In this document: positions 54,747 to 63,578 of the stretch, piece after piece | How the letters are laid out: each line of letters starts with the position of its first letter | Position numbering within the stretch: the stretch's first letter is position 1 | Assembly (NCBI GenBank): GCA_022767125.1 | Contig: JALEPZ010000104.1 | Coordinates: 1-64,000 of the forward strand | Source: Phocaeicola plebeius | GTDB taxonomy: Bacteria > Bacteroidota > Bacteroidia > Bacteroidales > Bacteroidaceae | DNA: 64,000 nt | Reading direction: 5' to 3' | Position numbers and translations under genes: made by a program | The notes under the pieces: generated by a model | The model's database searches: none | The model's input: only the letters and a program-made list of their open reading frames with translations | Told to the model about the DNA's origin: nothing

Positions 54747-55505
54747 TCAGAGAAGACCGATATCTTTGGCTATCCGGCATGCCTCCATTGAATTCCTGAC
54801 CTGTAGTTTCTTCAGGATTTCCTGCCGGTGTCGGCTGACCGTATGGATGCTGATGGACAGGGTATCTGCAATCTGCTTGCTCGATCTTCCTTGATGGATG
54901 AGTTGAAGTATTTGCAGCTCTCTGTTCGACAGGATATTTTTGTGTTGTGGGTTCAGTTCCTGAATTTCCCCGGTCACGGAGTTGACAATAACGCTTTTGT
55001 AGGGAAGATGGGATGTCAGAGGTCCATACAGGCACAGGGCAAAGCGAATACTGTTGCCGGAGGGCTCGGAGATGTAGAACATCCGGTGTAATACTGTCAG
55101 ATAATTGCCCGAGAGGTCCTTCATGCGTAGCTTGCTGGCCAGGTAATAGTCTGATCGCTTGTTTGGGGGGAGCTTCCGCAAGAAGTGGAAGAACTGGAGT
55201 TCCTGGATAAATTTGCCGGACAAGTCTTCGGTATGTATCCGCTGGAGGATGTCCTCCTCCCAGATGGAATTGATTTGATGGTCTTTCTGCGAGGGAATCA
55301 TACCGAAGGACTTGGCAAAACCTCCGTAAAAGAGGTAGCTCTGGTTGGTATGCATGTCGCTCAGCACGGACAATACGTTTTCTATGTAGGCATAATGGTA
55401 GGCTATCTCTTTATATTGCTCCAGCTCCATTGCCCATGCTTCTCCTTCCGGAAAATCTTGCCGGAGGAGTTCCTTGTTCAGCTTGTTTACTATATTCATA
55501 CTCAA
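54747..55505 (-). CDS. LuxR-type transcriptional regulator
   Basis: The 252-residue protein has a C-terminal LuxR/FixJ helix-turn-helix (about 185-245, ILSNRELQILQLIHQGRSSKQIADTLSISIHTVSRHRQEILKKLQV). The N-terminal half has a helical stretch and a PAS-like region (LASKLRMKDLSGNYLTVLHRMFYISEPSGNSIRFALCLYGP) without a receiver Asp. Regulators of this layout are frequent in Bacteroides and often unlinked to a kinase. A second ATG (MNIVNKLNK) lies 6 nt in. It is divergent from the DUF1349 gene, with the promoter of the latter about 20-50 nt beyond its start. Confidence 0.9.
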   Translation of the reverse strand: MSMNIVNKLNKELLRQDFPEGEAWAMELEQYKEIAYHYAYIENVLSVLSDMHTNQSYLFYGGFAKSFGMIPSQKDHQINSIWEEDILQRIHTEDLSGKFIQELQFFHFLRKLPPNKRSDYYLASKLRMKDLSGNYLTVLHRMFYISEPSGNSIRFALCLYGPLTSHLPYKSVIVNSVTGEIQELNPQHKNILSNRELQILQLIHQGRSSKQIADTLSISIHTVSRHRQEILKKLQVRNSMEACRIAKDIGLL

Positions 55506-55524
55506 AAATGGTCATTAATAATCA

Positions 55525-55555
55525 TTGCCTGTCCATCGGCAAAGAATTACTTTTG
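55525..55555 (+). promoter_or_regulatory. Bacteroides-type promoter of the DUF1349 gene
   Basis: A -33 TTG (55525-55527) and a -7 TACTTTTG (55548-55555) are 20 nt apart. The predicted start near 55561 supports the ATG at 55601 and rules out the longer open frame from 55430. Confidence 0.65.
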
Positions 55556-55600
55556 CAAAGATATAAAATAGATGGTATAACGATTAATCCAAAATCAACA

Positions 55601-56257
55601 ATGATGAAGAAACTAGTGTTGGGAATGTTGGCTGCTGTAGCCGTACATACGGCCGGTGCGCAGTCGCTGGAAAAGATGCAATGGTTTAACGAACCCGAAC
55701 AATGGGAGGTCAAGAATCAGGTTCTGTCGATGTCGGTCACTCCGCAAAGTGACTATTGGCGGATTTCGCACTATGGATTCACGGTCGATGACGCACCGTT
55801 CTGCTACGCGACCTATGGGGGCGAATTCGAAGTGAAGGTGAAGGTAACGGGTGATTACAAGGCTCGTTTTGACCAGGCAGGTTTGATGTTGCGCATCGAT
55901 CACGAGAACTATATCAAGGCAGGGATTGAGTACGTGGATGGCAAGTACAATCTGAGTACGGTGGTCACACATCATACGTCGGACTGGAGTGTCATAGCGT
56001 TGGAAAAGCCGGTTCCGTATATCTGGATTAAGGCCGTCAGACGACTGGATGCGGTTGAGGTGTTCTATTCTTTCGATGACAAAGAATACCGGCTGATGCG
56101 CAACGCGTGGTTGCAGGACAATATCCCGGTGAAGGTGGGACTGATGGCTGCCAGTCCGGACGGTAAGGGCTTCCAGGCGACCTTCGAACATTTCCGGGTG
56201 AAGCACCTGCCCGACCTGCGTAGGTTGGAATGGTTGAAAAAGAATACGGAGCAGTGA
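55601..56257 (+). CDS. DUF1349 secreted protein (concanavalin A-like fold)
   Basis: The 218-residue protein has a signal peptide (about 1-20, HTAGAQ) and one DUF1349 domain, a beta-sandwich of the concanavalin A type (WFNEPEQWEVKNQVLSMSV, DQAGLMLRIDHENYIKAGIEYVDGKYNLSTVVT, VRRLDAVEVFYSFDDKEYRLMR). DUF1349 proteins are thought to bind carbohydrate; no catalytic residues are evident. It is divergently paired with the LuxR-type gene and may be controlled by it. The nearby GH20/GH2 locus suggests a role in glycan binding, but this is inference. Confidence 0.85.
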   Translation: MMKKLVLGMLAAVAVHTAGAQSLEKMQWFNEPEQWEVKNQVLSMSVTPQSDYWRISHYGFTVDDAPFCYATYGGEFEVKVKVTGDYKARFDQAGLMLRIDHENYIKAGIEYVDGKYNLSTVVTHHTSDWSVIALEKPVPYIWIKAVRRLDAVEVFYSFDDKEYRLMRNAWLQDNIPVKVGLMAASPDGKGFQATFEHFRVKHLPDLRRLEWLKKNTEQ

Positions 56258-56296
56258 TTGGTTTGTTGGAGGCGACGGGTGTGGGCATTCCCGGAA

Positions 56297-56815
56297 CTAT
56301 TTCACCCGGCCTCCCTGCAGCCAGTGCTGGCGGTAATAGGGCTCGTCGAGCCGACTGACGATGACTCCCCGGGTGGTACTGGCATGGACGAACCGCCCTT
56401 GCTTCAGATAGATGCCTACATGCGAGGCAGTGCGGCGGTTGCGTCCGTTGTGGAAGAAGACCAAGTCGCCTTCCTGCAGGTGCTTCCTGCTGATTTTTTG
56501 ACAATTGTACTTGCGCTGTGCTTCCGCATTGGGCTGTAAGGACTGGCGGAAGACGGAGCGGTAGAGCTGGCAGACCAGTCCCGAACAGTCCGTTCCCCGC
56601 CGGTCCTTTCCTCCGCTGCGGTAAGGTACGCCTATCCATGAAGCGGATTCCACATACAGGCGGTGGTTGTCTTCCGGCGCAATGTCCATGTCCAGCACGA
56701 TGGCGGCATGAGCCAGTTTGCGGAAATCATACCGGGGCGCCTTGGTGGCGCACGAAGAGAGCAGGATAAGGAGTATTCCGGTTAGTACGTAGTTCAGTCT
56801 CGAAGGGGTTCTCAT
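56297..56815 (-). CDS. NlpC/P60-family lipoprotein peptidase
   Basis: The 172-residue lipoprotein (lipobox LLSSC, Cys22) has a C40 papain-like domain. The catalytic residues are Cys77 in GTDCSGLV, His132 in SHVGIYL and probably His144 in FVHAST. These enzymes cut gamma-D-Glu to diaminopimelate links in peptidoglycan stems. I chose the ATG at 56815; a GTG at 56827 is also in frame and would overlap the upstream ABC gene. It is the last gene of the M16 operon. Confidence 0.92.
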   Translation of the reverse strand: MRTPSRLNYVLTGILLILLSSCATKAPRYDFRKLAHAAIVLDMDIAPEDNHRLYVESASWIGVPYRSGGKDRRGTDCSGLVCQLYRSVFRQSLQPNAEAQRKYNCQKISRKHLQEGDLVFFHNGRNRRTASHVGIYLKQGRFVHASTTRGVIVSRLDEPYYRQHWLQGGRVK

Positions 56816-56826
56816 GGCATAATACA

Positions 56827-57546
56827 CTATTTCAGGTGACTTTCCCCACTGAAGAAATAGCTCTCCAGTTCAGCATTGGCACTGCCGTCCGTGTTCGGCA
56901 AATCACGCAGAATCTGTCCGTGTTCCATCAGCAGGATGCGGGTACTGATGTCCACCGTGTGCGTCAAGTTATGGCTCGACACGAGGATGGTCGCTTCCGT
57001 CTGTTCCCGATAGCTGCAGAGCAACTGTTTGAGGCTCGATTGGGTGGACGGGTCCAGGAAGTTGAACGGTTCGTCCAGAACAATCAGCTTCGGCTGGCTC
57101 AGGAGGGCGGCGAGGATTCCCACCTTCTGCTTGTTGCCCGCCGAGAAATTGCGGATATACTTGTTCTGTCCCATCACTTCGCCGTTCATGAATGCTTCGT
57201 AGGAGGCCAGCCGCTGATCGATGGTGGGTTTGTCTAAACCGCACATCTTGCCGACAAAATAGAAGTATTCTTCGGGTGTCAGGTAATCGATGAGGAAACT
57301 CTCGTCGAGGTAGGCCCCTGTCGATTCCTTCCACGCTTCGCTGGTGGCCACGTTGATGCCGCCGATGCAGGCGGTGCCTTGGTCAGGGTGGAGCAGGTCG
57401 AGGATCAGACGGAACAGGGTACTTTTACCGGCCCCGTTGTTGCCGACCAATCCGATGAATTCCCCGGTGCCGATGTGGCATTCGGGAATGTCTACGGCCA
57501 CTTTTTCGCCGTAGCATTTTTTGAGATGTGTAAGGGTGATATCCAT
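56827..57546 (-). CDS. ABC transporter ATP-binding protein
   Basis: The 239-residue ATPase has Walker A GNNGAGKST, Q-loop region, signature NFSAGNKQK (a variant of LSGGQ), Walker B LIVLDEPFN and H-loop SSHNLTH. The DUF5687 membrane protein gene lies 32 nt upstream and is its probable permease partner. The variant signature is common in this exporter-like group. Substrate unknown. Confidence 0.92.
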   Translation of the reverse strand: MDITLTHLKKCYGEKVAVDIPECHIGTGEFIGLVGNNGAGKSTLFRLILDLLHPDQGTACIGGINVATSEAWKESTGAYLDESFLIDYLTPEEYFYFVGKMCGLDKPTIDQRLASYEAFMNGEVMGQNKYIRNFSAGNKQKVGILAALLSQPKLIVLDEPFNFLDPSTQSSLKQLLCSYREQTEATILVSSHNLTHTVDISTRILLMEHGQILRDLPNTDGSANAELESYFFSGESHLK

Positions 57547-57578
57547 GGTTCTGTTAATTTTCTTTTTTTTGTTACAGT

Positions 57579-59063
57579 TTATCGGGTAGTCCGGAATCCT
57601 TCCATGTTGGCATAGCGCCGGTGGAGGAAGCGGTGGTAGATGTTCCGTATCCAGTACTTATGAGTGGCTACGGTAGCCAGTCCCAACACACCGAGGGTGA
57701 TGTAGGCATACGTAGGCGGGAGGAACAAGGTCAGTAGTTTGTTGATGAGTAAAGGCACGGTGAAACAGGTGCCCACCAGCAGGGTCTGGTACATGCTGTT
57801 ACCCTGTTTACGTCCCATCAGTCCGGTGTTGAGCGGAGCCGTCTTGTTGTTGTAGACTGCCAGTTGCATCATCAGGGCAAAGACGGGGCCCATCGTGAAG
57901 AACAGGTAGCCCACCGGCATGAGCAGGGGGAGGGTACCCCGACCGACGGCGATGAGGTTGAACAGGAAGGGAATGACCAGAAAGAGGCACTGCACGTAGT
58001 ACTTGGCCCGCATGAGGTCGAACAGGCTCTCCTTGTGTACCATCAGGCCGTCGATGTAGTTGCCTTCCACAGCCATGATTTGGCTGAGGGTAATCAGCCC
58101 CAGCACGCAGTAGCAGTAGAGGCAGACGAAGTTGTTCATGTAGCTGCCCTCTCCATAGATGTCGAACCACAGGAAGGCAGCAAACATACACATGATGGTA
58201 ATGAACCCCCAGAACTGGCTGCGGGGCGACTTGTTGCGGAAAATCATCTTCAGTTCCAGCTGCATGTATTCGCCCACCCGTCCGTAGCGGTTGAGGAAGG
58301 TGTAGCGACGAAGGTGCTTGACCTGCGTGTCTTCCGTCCTCGACAGTTCACAGTGGATTAGACGGATCTGTACGATGTAGTTGACCCATCCCATGAGGAA
58401 GATGGCTGCCAGGGTGCCGAGGAAGGCCCACACGTTGCCACGGATATAGCCTTCGCCCAAGTACATGGAGGCTGTGGTCACCCATCCCTTGTCGGGTAGG
58501 AACTCCAGTAGGGCTAATAGGCCGTAGACGGGAACGAGCAGAAAGATCCAGGCAAACCGCTGTCGCTTGAGTACACGGATCAGCATGCTCCAGAAGCCGT
58601 TGAAGACCATCAGCAGCCAGATGCCGACGGCATAGCTGAGGACTCCCGTCAGACCATAGAATCGGGTCACGGTGAGCAGGGCAAAGGGGACGAAGAAAAA
58701 GAGGAAGAAGAGGTTGTAGGAGTCTAAGGCCGATTCGATGAGCAGACAGCTCATGACCCGTTTCCGTGACACGGGCAACAACAGGAGGGGACGGATGTCC
58801 TGTACCGGCGTGCTCATGAGCAGCCGGATAAGGAAATCGATGACCAGGAAGATAAGCAGTCCTTTGTTGAGCACGTGATACGGTTCCAGGTGGGTGATGC
58901 CTTCCCGGAAAGCCAGGGCTATCATCACACCGAAGAAGAGGAGATAGGCCGCCCAAAAGGCGACCATGAAGCCCATGAGCAGCCGGGCGAAGCGGTTCTT
59001 GTCGAACATCGGACTTCGCCGGGCTGCCAGGCGTTGGTTTCTGCGTAAATCGAAGAAAAGCAT
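57579..59063 (-). CDS. DUF5687 ABC-type permease
   Basis: The 494-residue polytopic protein has about ten to twelve hydrophobic segments, a basic N-terminus (LRRNQRLAARRSPMFDKNR) and a central soluble loop (RRYTFLNRYGRVGEYMQLELKMIFRNKSPRSQ). This matches DUF5687, a Bacteroidetes permease family usually next to an ATPase gene. It lies 12 nt after the M16 gene and upstream of the ABC ATPase. The transported substrate is unknown. Confidence 0.85.
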   Translation of the reverse strand: MLFFDLRRNQRLAARRSPMFDKNRFARLLMGFMVAFWAAYLLFFGVMIALAFREGITHLEPYHVLNKGLLIFLVIDFLIRLLMSTPVQDIRPLLLLPVSRKRVMSCLLIESALDSYNLFFLFFFVPFALLTVTRFYGLTGVLSYAVGIWLLMVFNGFWSMLIRVLKRQRFAWIFLLVPVYGLLALLEFLPDKGWVTTASMYLGEGYIRGNVWAFLGTLAAIFLMGWVNYIVQIRLIHCELSRTEDTQVKHLRRYTFLNRYGRVGEYMQLELKMIFRNKSPRSQFWGFITIMCMFAAFLWFDIYGEGSYMNNFVCLYCYCVLGLITLSQIMAVEGNYIDGLMVHKESLFDLMRAKYYVQCLFLVIPFLFNLIAVGRGTLPLLMPVGYLFFTMGPVFALMMQLAVYNNKTAPLNTGLMGRKQGNSMYQTLLVGTCFTVPLLINKLLTLFLPPTYAYITLGVLGLATVATHKYWIRNIYHRFLHRRYANMEGFRTTR

Positions 59064-59075
59064 GACGGGACTTGA

Positions 59076-61889
59076 TTACTTGGTTTCACCGGAAGTCATG
59101 CCAACCTCGATGCTGTCGCTCTCTTGGAAGTAGCTGCGGGCAAATGCCTGCAGGTCGGCACCGGTCAGGGCGTTGAGGGTTTTCACATAGTCTGTATCGG
59201 CATCCAGTCCGGTCCAGAAGTATTCGTACAGACAGTTGCCCCAGTAGCCGTTTTCCTTCTGGTTCTCTTCGTATTTCTTCAGCAGGTATTCCTTGACGCG
59301 CTGCAGGTTTTCGGATTTCGGTCCCTTCTCGATGAAGTCGTGAATGCCCTTCTCGATGAGGCCCACCATCTCTGTCCGGCGTTCGGGATTCGTGTCGAAA
59401 TAGATTTGCAGGATGCCTTGCGGCTGAGGATAGCAGTTGAACGAGCCTTGAACGCTGACACCATAGGTGCCGCCGGCTTCTTCACGGACGGTTTCGGTGT
59501 ATTCCATCGTGAGCAGCTGAGCCGTGATGTCGAGCAGCAGGTCGTTCCGCAACGTATAGTCCATCCGGTGGATCTTGACCAGCAGTTCACTGGCTTTGGC
59601 GGTTGTCATGTCGCGATGGAACACATTGCTGTATTGTCCCTTACGCAACTGCATCCTGTCACGGAAATTCTCCTTTCGTCCTGTGGAAGGCAGTGCGCCC
59701 AGATACTGTTCGATGAGCGGTGTGGCGGTGGTCAGGTCAATATTGCCCACAAAGAAGAAGGTGAAGTCGGAAGCATCCTCGAAACGGTTCTTGTAGAGGT
59801 CGATGACGCGCTGGTAGTCAATCTGGTCCACTTCGCCAAGGGTCAGCCGACGGGCACGGGGATTGTTGCCGTAGAGGGCTACGTTGATGGAGTCGCTGAA
59901 CGCGATGTCGGGATTGGCTTCCAGGTTGGCGAGTTGCGCCTTCATGCGCTGCTGGAACGAAGCGAAGGCATCGTTGTCCATGCGGGGAGCGGTGAAGGAC
60001 AGGTACACCAGCTGTAACAGGGTTTCCAGATCCTTGGGCGAGCAGCTGCCGTTGACCGCTTCGGTCAGTCCGCGTACGGAAGCAGTGGCGGAGGCAATCT
60101 TGCCGGCCAGCACTTTCTGGAGGTCGATGGCACTGAAGTTGCCCAGTCCGCCCAGTCCGGCAATTTGGTCGATGTACTTGAATTGAAGGGCATCCTGGTC
60201 GTCGAATACTGACGTGCCACCGTTGCTGAACGACTGCAGACGGATTTCATCTGCCTTGAAGTCGGTGGGTTTGACCACTACGCGTACACCATTGCTCAGG
60301 GTGAGGACAGTGCTGCCGAAGATGCCGGCTTCTGTCTTGATCACTTGTCCTTTTGGGGGCAGTTGGGCCAGCAAGGGTTCGTCCGATACGTGGTCTACGT
60401 AGGCTTCGATTGGTTCGTCGGCCACCGCTTTCAGCAGTTGCAGAATGTGTTCTTCTGTAGGATAGGCCATTCCTTCTTTTTCCGGACAGAAGATGCCGAT
60501 GGCAATGTTCTTCTCGGTCACCCACTGCCGGAAGAGGGCGTTCACTTGTTCCAGCGGGATGGCGGGGGCCAGCTGGCTCATGATGCCGAATTCCTGCTCC
60601 AGGCTGGGCGTGGGGTTGTTCTCGATGAAGTCCCTCACGTAGAGATCCACGTATTGGCGGTTTTTCACTTTTTCGCGTTCGTTGTAGGCTTTCTCCAGAT
60701 TGCTCAGGTAGTCGGCTTTGGCACGGGCATATTCGCCGGGCGTGAATCCGAAGCGGGCGGCACGGAGCAGTTCGCGGTGAAGGGTGCCGATAGCGGTGTC
60801 GATACCGTCTTCCTTACAGGCGGCGTAGCTCATGAAGGCTGCTTTGGTCTTGGAGAGGATGAAGTCGCCGTCGCCGGATCCGGCACCGATGAAGGGCGGG
60901 GTGGCTGTCTGGGTCAGCTCGTCGAGACGGGTATTGAACATGCTTTCGATGAGAGATACCATGAAGTTGTAGGCCATGTAGCCGATGTGTTGCTTCTCGG
61001 CGTCGGGATAGGGCTCGTGCTTGTGGGCGATGATGATCTGGGTGGTCGTCATCTCTTTGTCTTTCGCCACGGCAACGAGGGGAGCGTCGTTGTCGGGTAC
61101 AGGGAACCAGGTGCGTTCGGCAGGGTGCTCGGGCAGACGGATGGAACCGAAGAGGGACTTGATTTTCGCTTCCACCTGTTCCACATCAATGTCGCCCACC
61201 ACGATGATGCCTTGCAGGTCGGGACGGTACCACTTCTCGTAGTAGTCACGCAGGGCCTGGTAGGGGAAGTTGTCCACCACTTCCATCGTACCGATAGGCA
61301 GCCGGTGAGCGTACTTGCTGTCTTTGAACAGGATGGGGAAGGCCGTTTCATACATACGCATCATCGCGCTCTGCCGCGTCCGCCATTCTTCGTGGATGAC
61401 TCCCCGTTCCTTGTCGATTTCCTTCGGGTCGAGGGTCAGGTCGTCTGCCCAGTCGTGCAGAATGAGCAGACAGGAGTCGATGACGCTCTCGCGGGCCACG
61501 GGGACGCTGGAGATAATGTATACGGTTTCATCGATGGAGGTATAGGCATTGAGGTTGGCGCCGAACTTCACTCCGATGCTTTCGAGGTATTCGCGCAGGC
61601 TGTTGCCGGGGAAATGGGTGGTGCCGTTGAAGCACATGTGTTCCAGAAAGTGCGCCAGTCCGCGCTGGTTGTCTTCTTCGAGGATAGAACCTACTTTCTG
61701 GGCGATGTAGAAGTCTGCCTGTCCTTTGGGCAGTTCATTGTGGCGGAGATAATAGGTCAGTCCGTTCTCCAGTTTCCCGATTTTCACGTCCGGATCGGTC
61801 GGGATAGGAGGAAGCTGCTGGGCGATGGCTTCTCCTGTAGCTGCGAAGCAGGCCAGCAGGAAGAACATTTTGGTCAGAATTTTTTTCAT
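59076..61889 (-). CDS. M16 family zinc metallopeptidase
   Basis: The 937-residue secreted or periplasmic protein (signal peptide about 1-24) has two M16 halves. The first carries the inverted zinc motif HxxEH (H80-F-L-E83-H84) and a distal Glu in KERGVIHEEWRTRQSAMM. The second half (about 500-930) lacks it, as expected. The size and order fit pitrilysin-type peptidases such as PqqL. It probably degrades peptides in the periplasm. It starts the operon of M16, DUF5687, ABC ATPase and NlpC/P60, separated from trxB by a terminator. Confidence 0.94.
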   Translation of the reverse strand: MKKILTKMFFLLACFAATGEAIAQQLPPIPTDPDVKIGKLENGLTYYLRHNELPKGQADFYIAQKVGSILEEDNQRGLAHFLEHMCFNGTTHFPGNSLREYLESIGVKFGANLNAYTSIDETVYIISSVPVARESVIDSCLLILHDWADDLTLDPKEIDKERGVIHEEWRTRQSAMMRMYETAFPILFKDSKYAHRLPIGTMEVVDNFPYQALRDYYEKWYRPDLQGIIVVGDIDVEQVEAKIKSLFGSIRLPEHPAERTWFPVPDNDAPLVAVAKDKEMTTTQIIIAHKHEPYPDAEKQHIGYMAYNFMVSLIESMFNTRLDELTQTATPPFIGAGSGDGDFILSKTKAAFMSYAACKEDGIDTAIGTLHRELLRAARFGFTPGEYARAKADYLSNLEKAYNEREKVKNRQYVDLYVRDFIENNPTPSLEQEFGIMSQLAPAIPLEQVNALFRQWVTEKNIAIGIFCPEKEGMAYPTEEHILQLLKAVADEPIEAYVDHVSDEPLLAQLPPKGQVIKTEAGIFGSTVLTLSNGVRVVVKPTDFKADEIRLQSFSNGGTSVFDDQDALQFKYIDQIAGLGGLGNFSAIDLQKVLAGKIASATASVRGLTEAVNGSCSPKDLETLLQLVYLSFTAPRMDNDAFASFQQRMKAQLANLEANPDIAFSDSINVALYGNNPRARRLTLGEVDQIDYQRVIDLYKNRFEDASDFTFFFVGNIDLTTATPLIEQYLGALPSTGRKENFRDRMQLRKGQYSNVFHRDMTTAKASELLVKIHRMDYTLRNDLLLDITAQLLTMEYTETVREEAGGTYGVSVQGSFNCYPQPQGILQIYFDTNPERRTEMVGLIEKGIHDFIEKGPKSENLQRVKEYLLKKYEENQKENGYWGNCLYEYFWTGLDADTDYVKTLNALTGADLQAFARSYFQESDSIEVGMTSGETK

Positions 61890-61912
61890 GGTTCAAGTTG
61901 TTAAAGGAGAAA

Positions 61913-61962
61913 AGAGGGTGTGTCATTGGATATGTCTCGTTCGACTCTTTGACGCACCCTCT
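61913..61962 (-). terminator. Intrinsic terminator after trxB
   Basis: On the minus strand AGAGGGTGCGTCA (61962-61950) pairs with TGACACACCCTCT (61925-61913) over 13 positions with one G-U pair, followed by the T-rich TTTCTCCTTT. It lies 9 nt past the trxB stop. Confidence 0.75.
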
Positions 61963-61970
61963 GAAGTAGG

Positions 61971-62918
61971 TTACAGCAATCCGTGTTCAGAAAGGAACCG
62001 TTCGGCTTCGATAGCGGCCTTGCAACCGCTGCCAGCTGCCGTGATGGCCTGGCGGTAGTGCGGGTCGGCCACGTCACCGGCAGCGAATACACCGGGGATA
62101 CCGGTTCGGGGAGAGCCTTCCTCTGTGAGAATATAGCCGGTGGCATCGGTCTTGACCCAAGGCAGGAAGATAGCCGAATTGGGCTGGTGGCCGATGGCGA
62201 GGAAGAAGCCATCGATAGCCACATCATAACGTTCTTCGTCGACTTCACCCATCCGTTTCACGACGTGCATCCCTTCTACGCCGTTGTCGCCGAACAGGCC
62301 TACGGCATTGTGTTCGAACAGAACGGTAATCTTGGGGTGGCTCATCACCCGTTCCTGCATAATCTTGGAGGCACGCAGGTACGGCTTGCGGACCACAAGG
62401 TAGACCTGACGGGCCAGTCCGGCCAGGTAGATGGCTTCTTCGCAGGCCGTGTCGCCGCCGCCTACCACAGCCACCGTTTTCTTGCGGTAAAAGAAGCCGT
62501 CGCAAGTGGCACAGGCACTGACACCCATGCCGGCGTATTTCTTTTCATCCTCCAGTCCGAGGTATTTGGCTGTAGCACCGGTGGAGATGATGACAGTGTC
62601 GGCGGTGATCTCCTTCGTATCGTCGATGACAAACGAATAGGGGGCTTGGCTCAGGTCGGCTTTGGTGACGATGCCGGAACGGATATCGGTACCGAAGCGC
62701 AGGGCCTGTTTGCGAAGGTCGTCCATCAGTACCGGCCCGGTCACTCCTTCGGGGTAACCCGGAAAGTTCTCCACTTCGGTCGTGATGGTCAGCTGGCCGC
62801 CCGGCTGCAGCCCTTCGTAGAGGACCGGCGAGATGTTGGCGCGACTGGTATAGATAGCGGCGGTATAGCCGGCAGGTCCTGATCCGATAATCAGGCATTT
62901 TACGTGTTCTTTTTCCAT
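61971..62918 (-). CDS. trxB: Thioredoxin-disulfide reductase
   Basis: The 315-residue flavoenzyme reduces thioredoxin with NADPH. It has the FAD-binding GSGPAGYTAAIYTSRAN near the N-terminus, the redox-active C136-A-T-C139 followed by DG, the NADPH site VVGGGDTACEEA, and FAAGDVADPHYRQAITAAGSGCKAAIEAE. It lies 26 nt after the lolA-like gene in an ftsK-lolA-trxB order. It supplies reducing power for the cytoplasmic thioredoxin system. Confidence 0.97.
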   Translation of the reverse strand: MEKEHVKCLIIGSGPAGYTAAIYTSRANISPVLYEGLQPGGQLTITTEVENFPGYPEGVTGPVLMDDLRKQALRFGTDIRSGIVTKADLSQAPYSFVIDDTKEITADTVIISTGATAKYLGLEDEKKYAGMGVSACATCDGFFYRKKTVAVVGGGDTACEEAIYLAGLARQVYLVVRKPYLRASKIMQERVMSHPKITVLFEHNAVGLFGDNGVEGMHVVKRMGEVDEERYDVAIDGFFLAIGHQPNSAIFLPWVKTDATGYILTEEGSPRTGIPGVFAAGDVADPHYRQAITAAGSGCKAAIEAERFLSEHGLL

Positions 62919-62944
62919 ATTCTTTGTTTTTTTAAGTTGTTCGT

Positions 62945-63553
62945 TTATCGTAAATCAATCACTTCCGCATTCGGATATTGTTTTTCCGGGAAGCGGAAGG
63001 CCGTGAGGGGCTGGCGTTTTTGGGGCTGGTAACCGGTGATGATATACGTTTGCTGCCCGCCGTTGGCCGCCTGCAGACGGAGGAGGGTGGGGTGTCCTTG
63101 GCCATTGATGTGTAGGCTGATGGAGGACAGTTCGCCGGGCGTCTTGGGGGTGAGAACCACCTCGTGTACCTGCTGGCCGTTCTCCGTCTTCTGTCCGGCA
63201 TAGACAAACGTAAAGGCGGTGGCATACCGGTTGATCCAGGCGTACGGATGGACGTTGTCCAGTTCGTCGGCGGTGGGGACCGATATGTTCACCTCGTCAT
63301 TTTGGATTACATAGCTCCATTGCGTCTGGCCGTCGTACCAGCTTTTGATGCCGGCACAGTCCAGTACGAAGCAGTTGTCCTGCAGCAGGAGGGAGCCGGA
63401 CTGGCTGCCGCTGAACTGGATGCTGAGGCATGCTGCCTGCCGGTAGTCGTCCGCCAGGCGGTCCAATAACTGCCGGGCTTTTTCGCGATGCTGTGCGGAA
63501 CCGGCGAAGGCGAACGCCAACAGGGCCAGTCCCAGTAAGAAGATACGTTTCAT
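62945..63553 (-). CDS. lolA: LolA-like outer-membrane lipoprotein carrier
   Basis: The 202-residue periplasmic protein (signal peptide about 1-20, AGSAQ) has the LolA half-barrel pattern: QAACLSIQFSGSQSG, NCFVLDCAGIKSWYDGQTQWSY, NDEVNISVPTADELDNVHPYAWINRY, and the C-terminal FRFPEKQYPNAEVIDLR. LolA carries lipoproteins from LolCDE to the outer membrane. It lies between ftsK (25 nt) and trxB (26 nt). The two Cys in NCFVLDC are not typical of LolA. Confidence 0.88.
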   Translation of the reverse strand: MKRIFLLGLALLAFAFAGSAQHREKARQLLDRLADDYRQAACLSIQFSGSQSGSLLLQDNCFVLDCAGIKSWYDGQTQWSYVIQNDEVNISVPTADELDNVHPYAWINRYATAFTFVYAGQKTENGQQVHEVVLTPKTPGELSSISLHINGQGHPTLLRLQAANGGQQTYIITGYQPQKRQPLTAFRFPEKQYPNAEVIDLR

Positions 63554-63578
63554 AAGTCTGTCTGGTTTTTATCTGTCA

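Noticed and set aside
60345..61904. 519-codon open frame antisense to the M16 peptidase
   Set aside because: Shadow of the M16 gene; the His/Val/Gly-rich composition is not protein-like.
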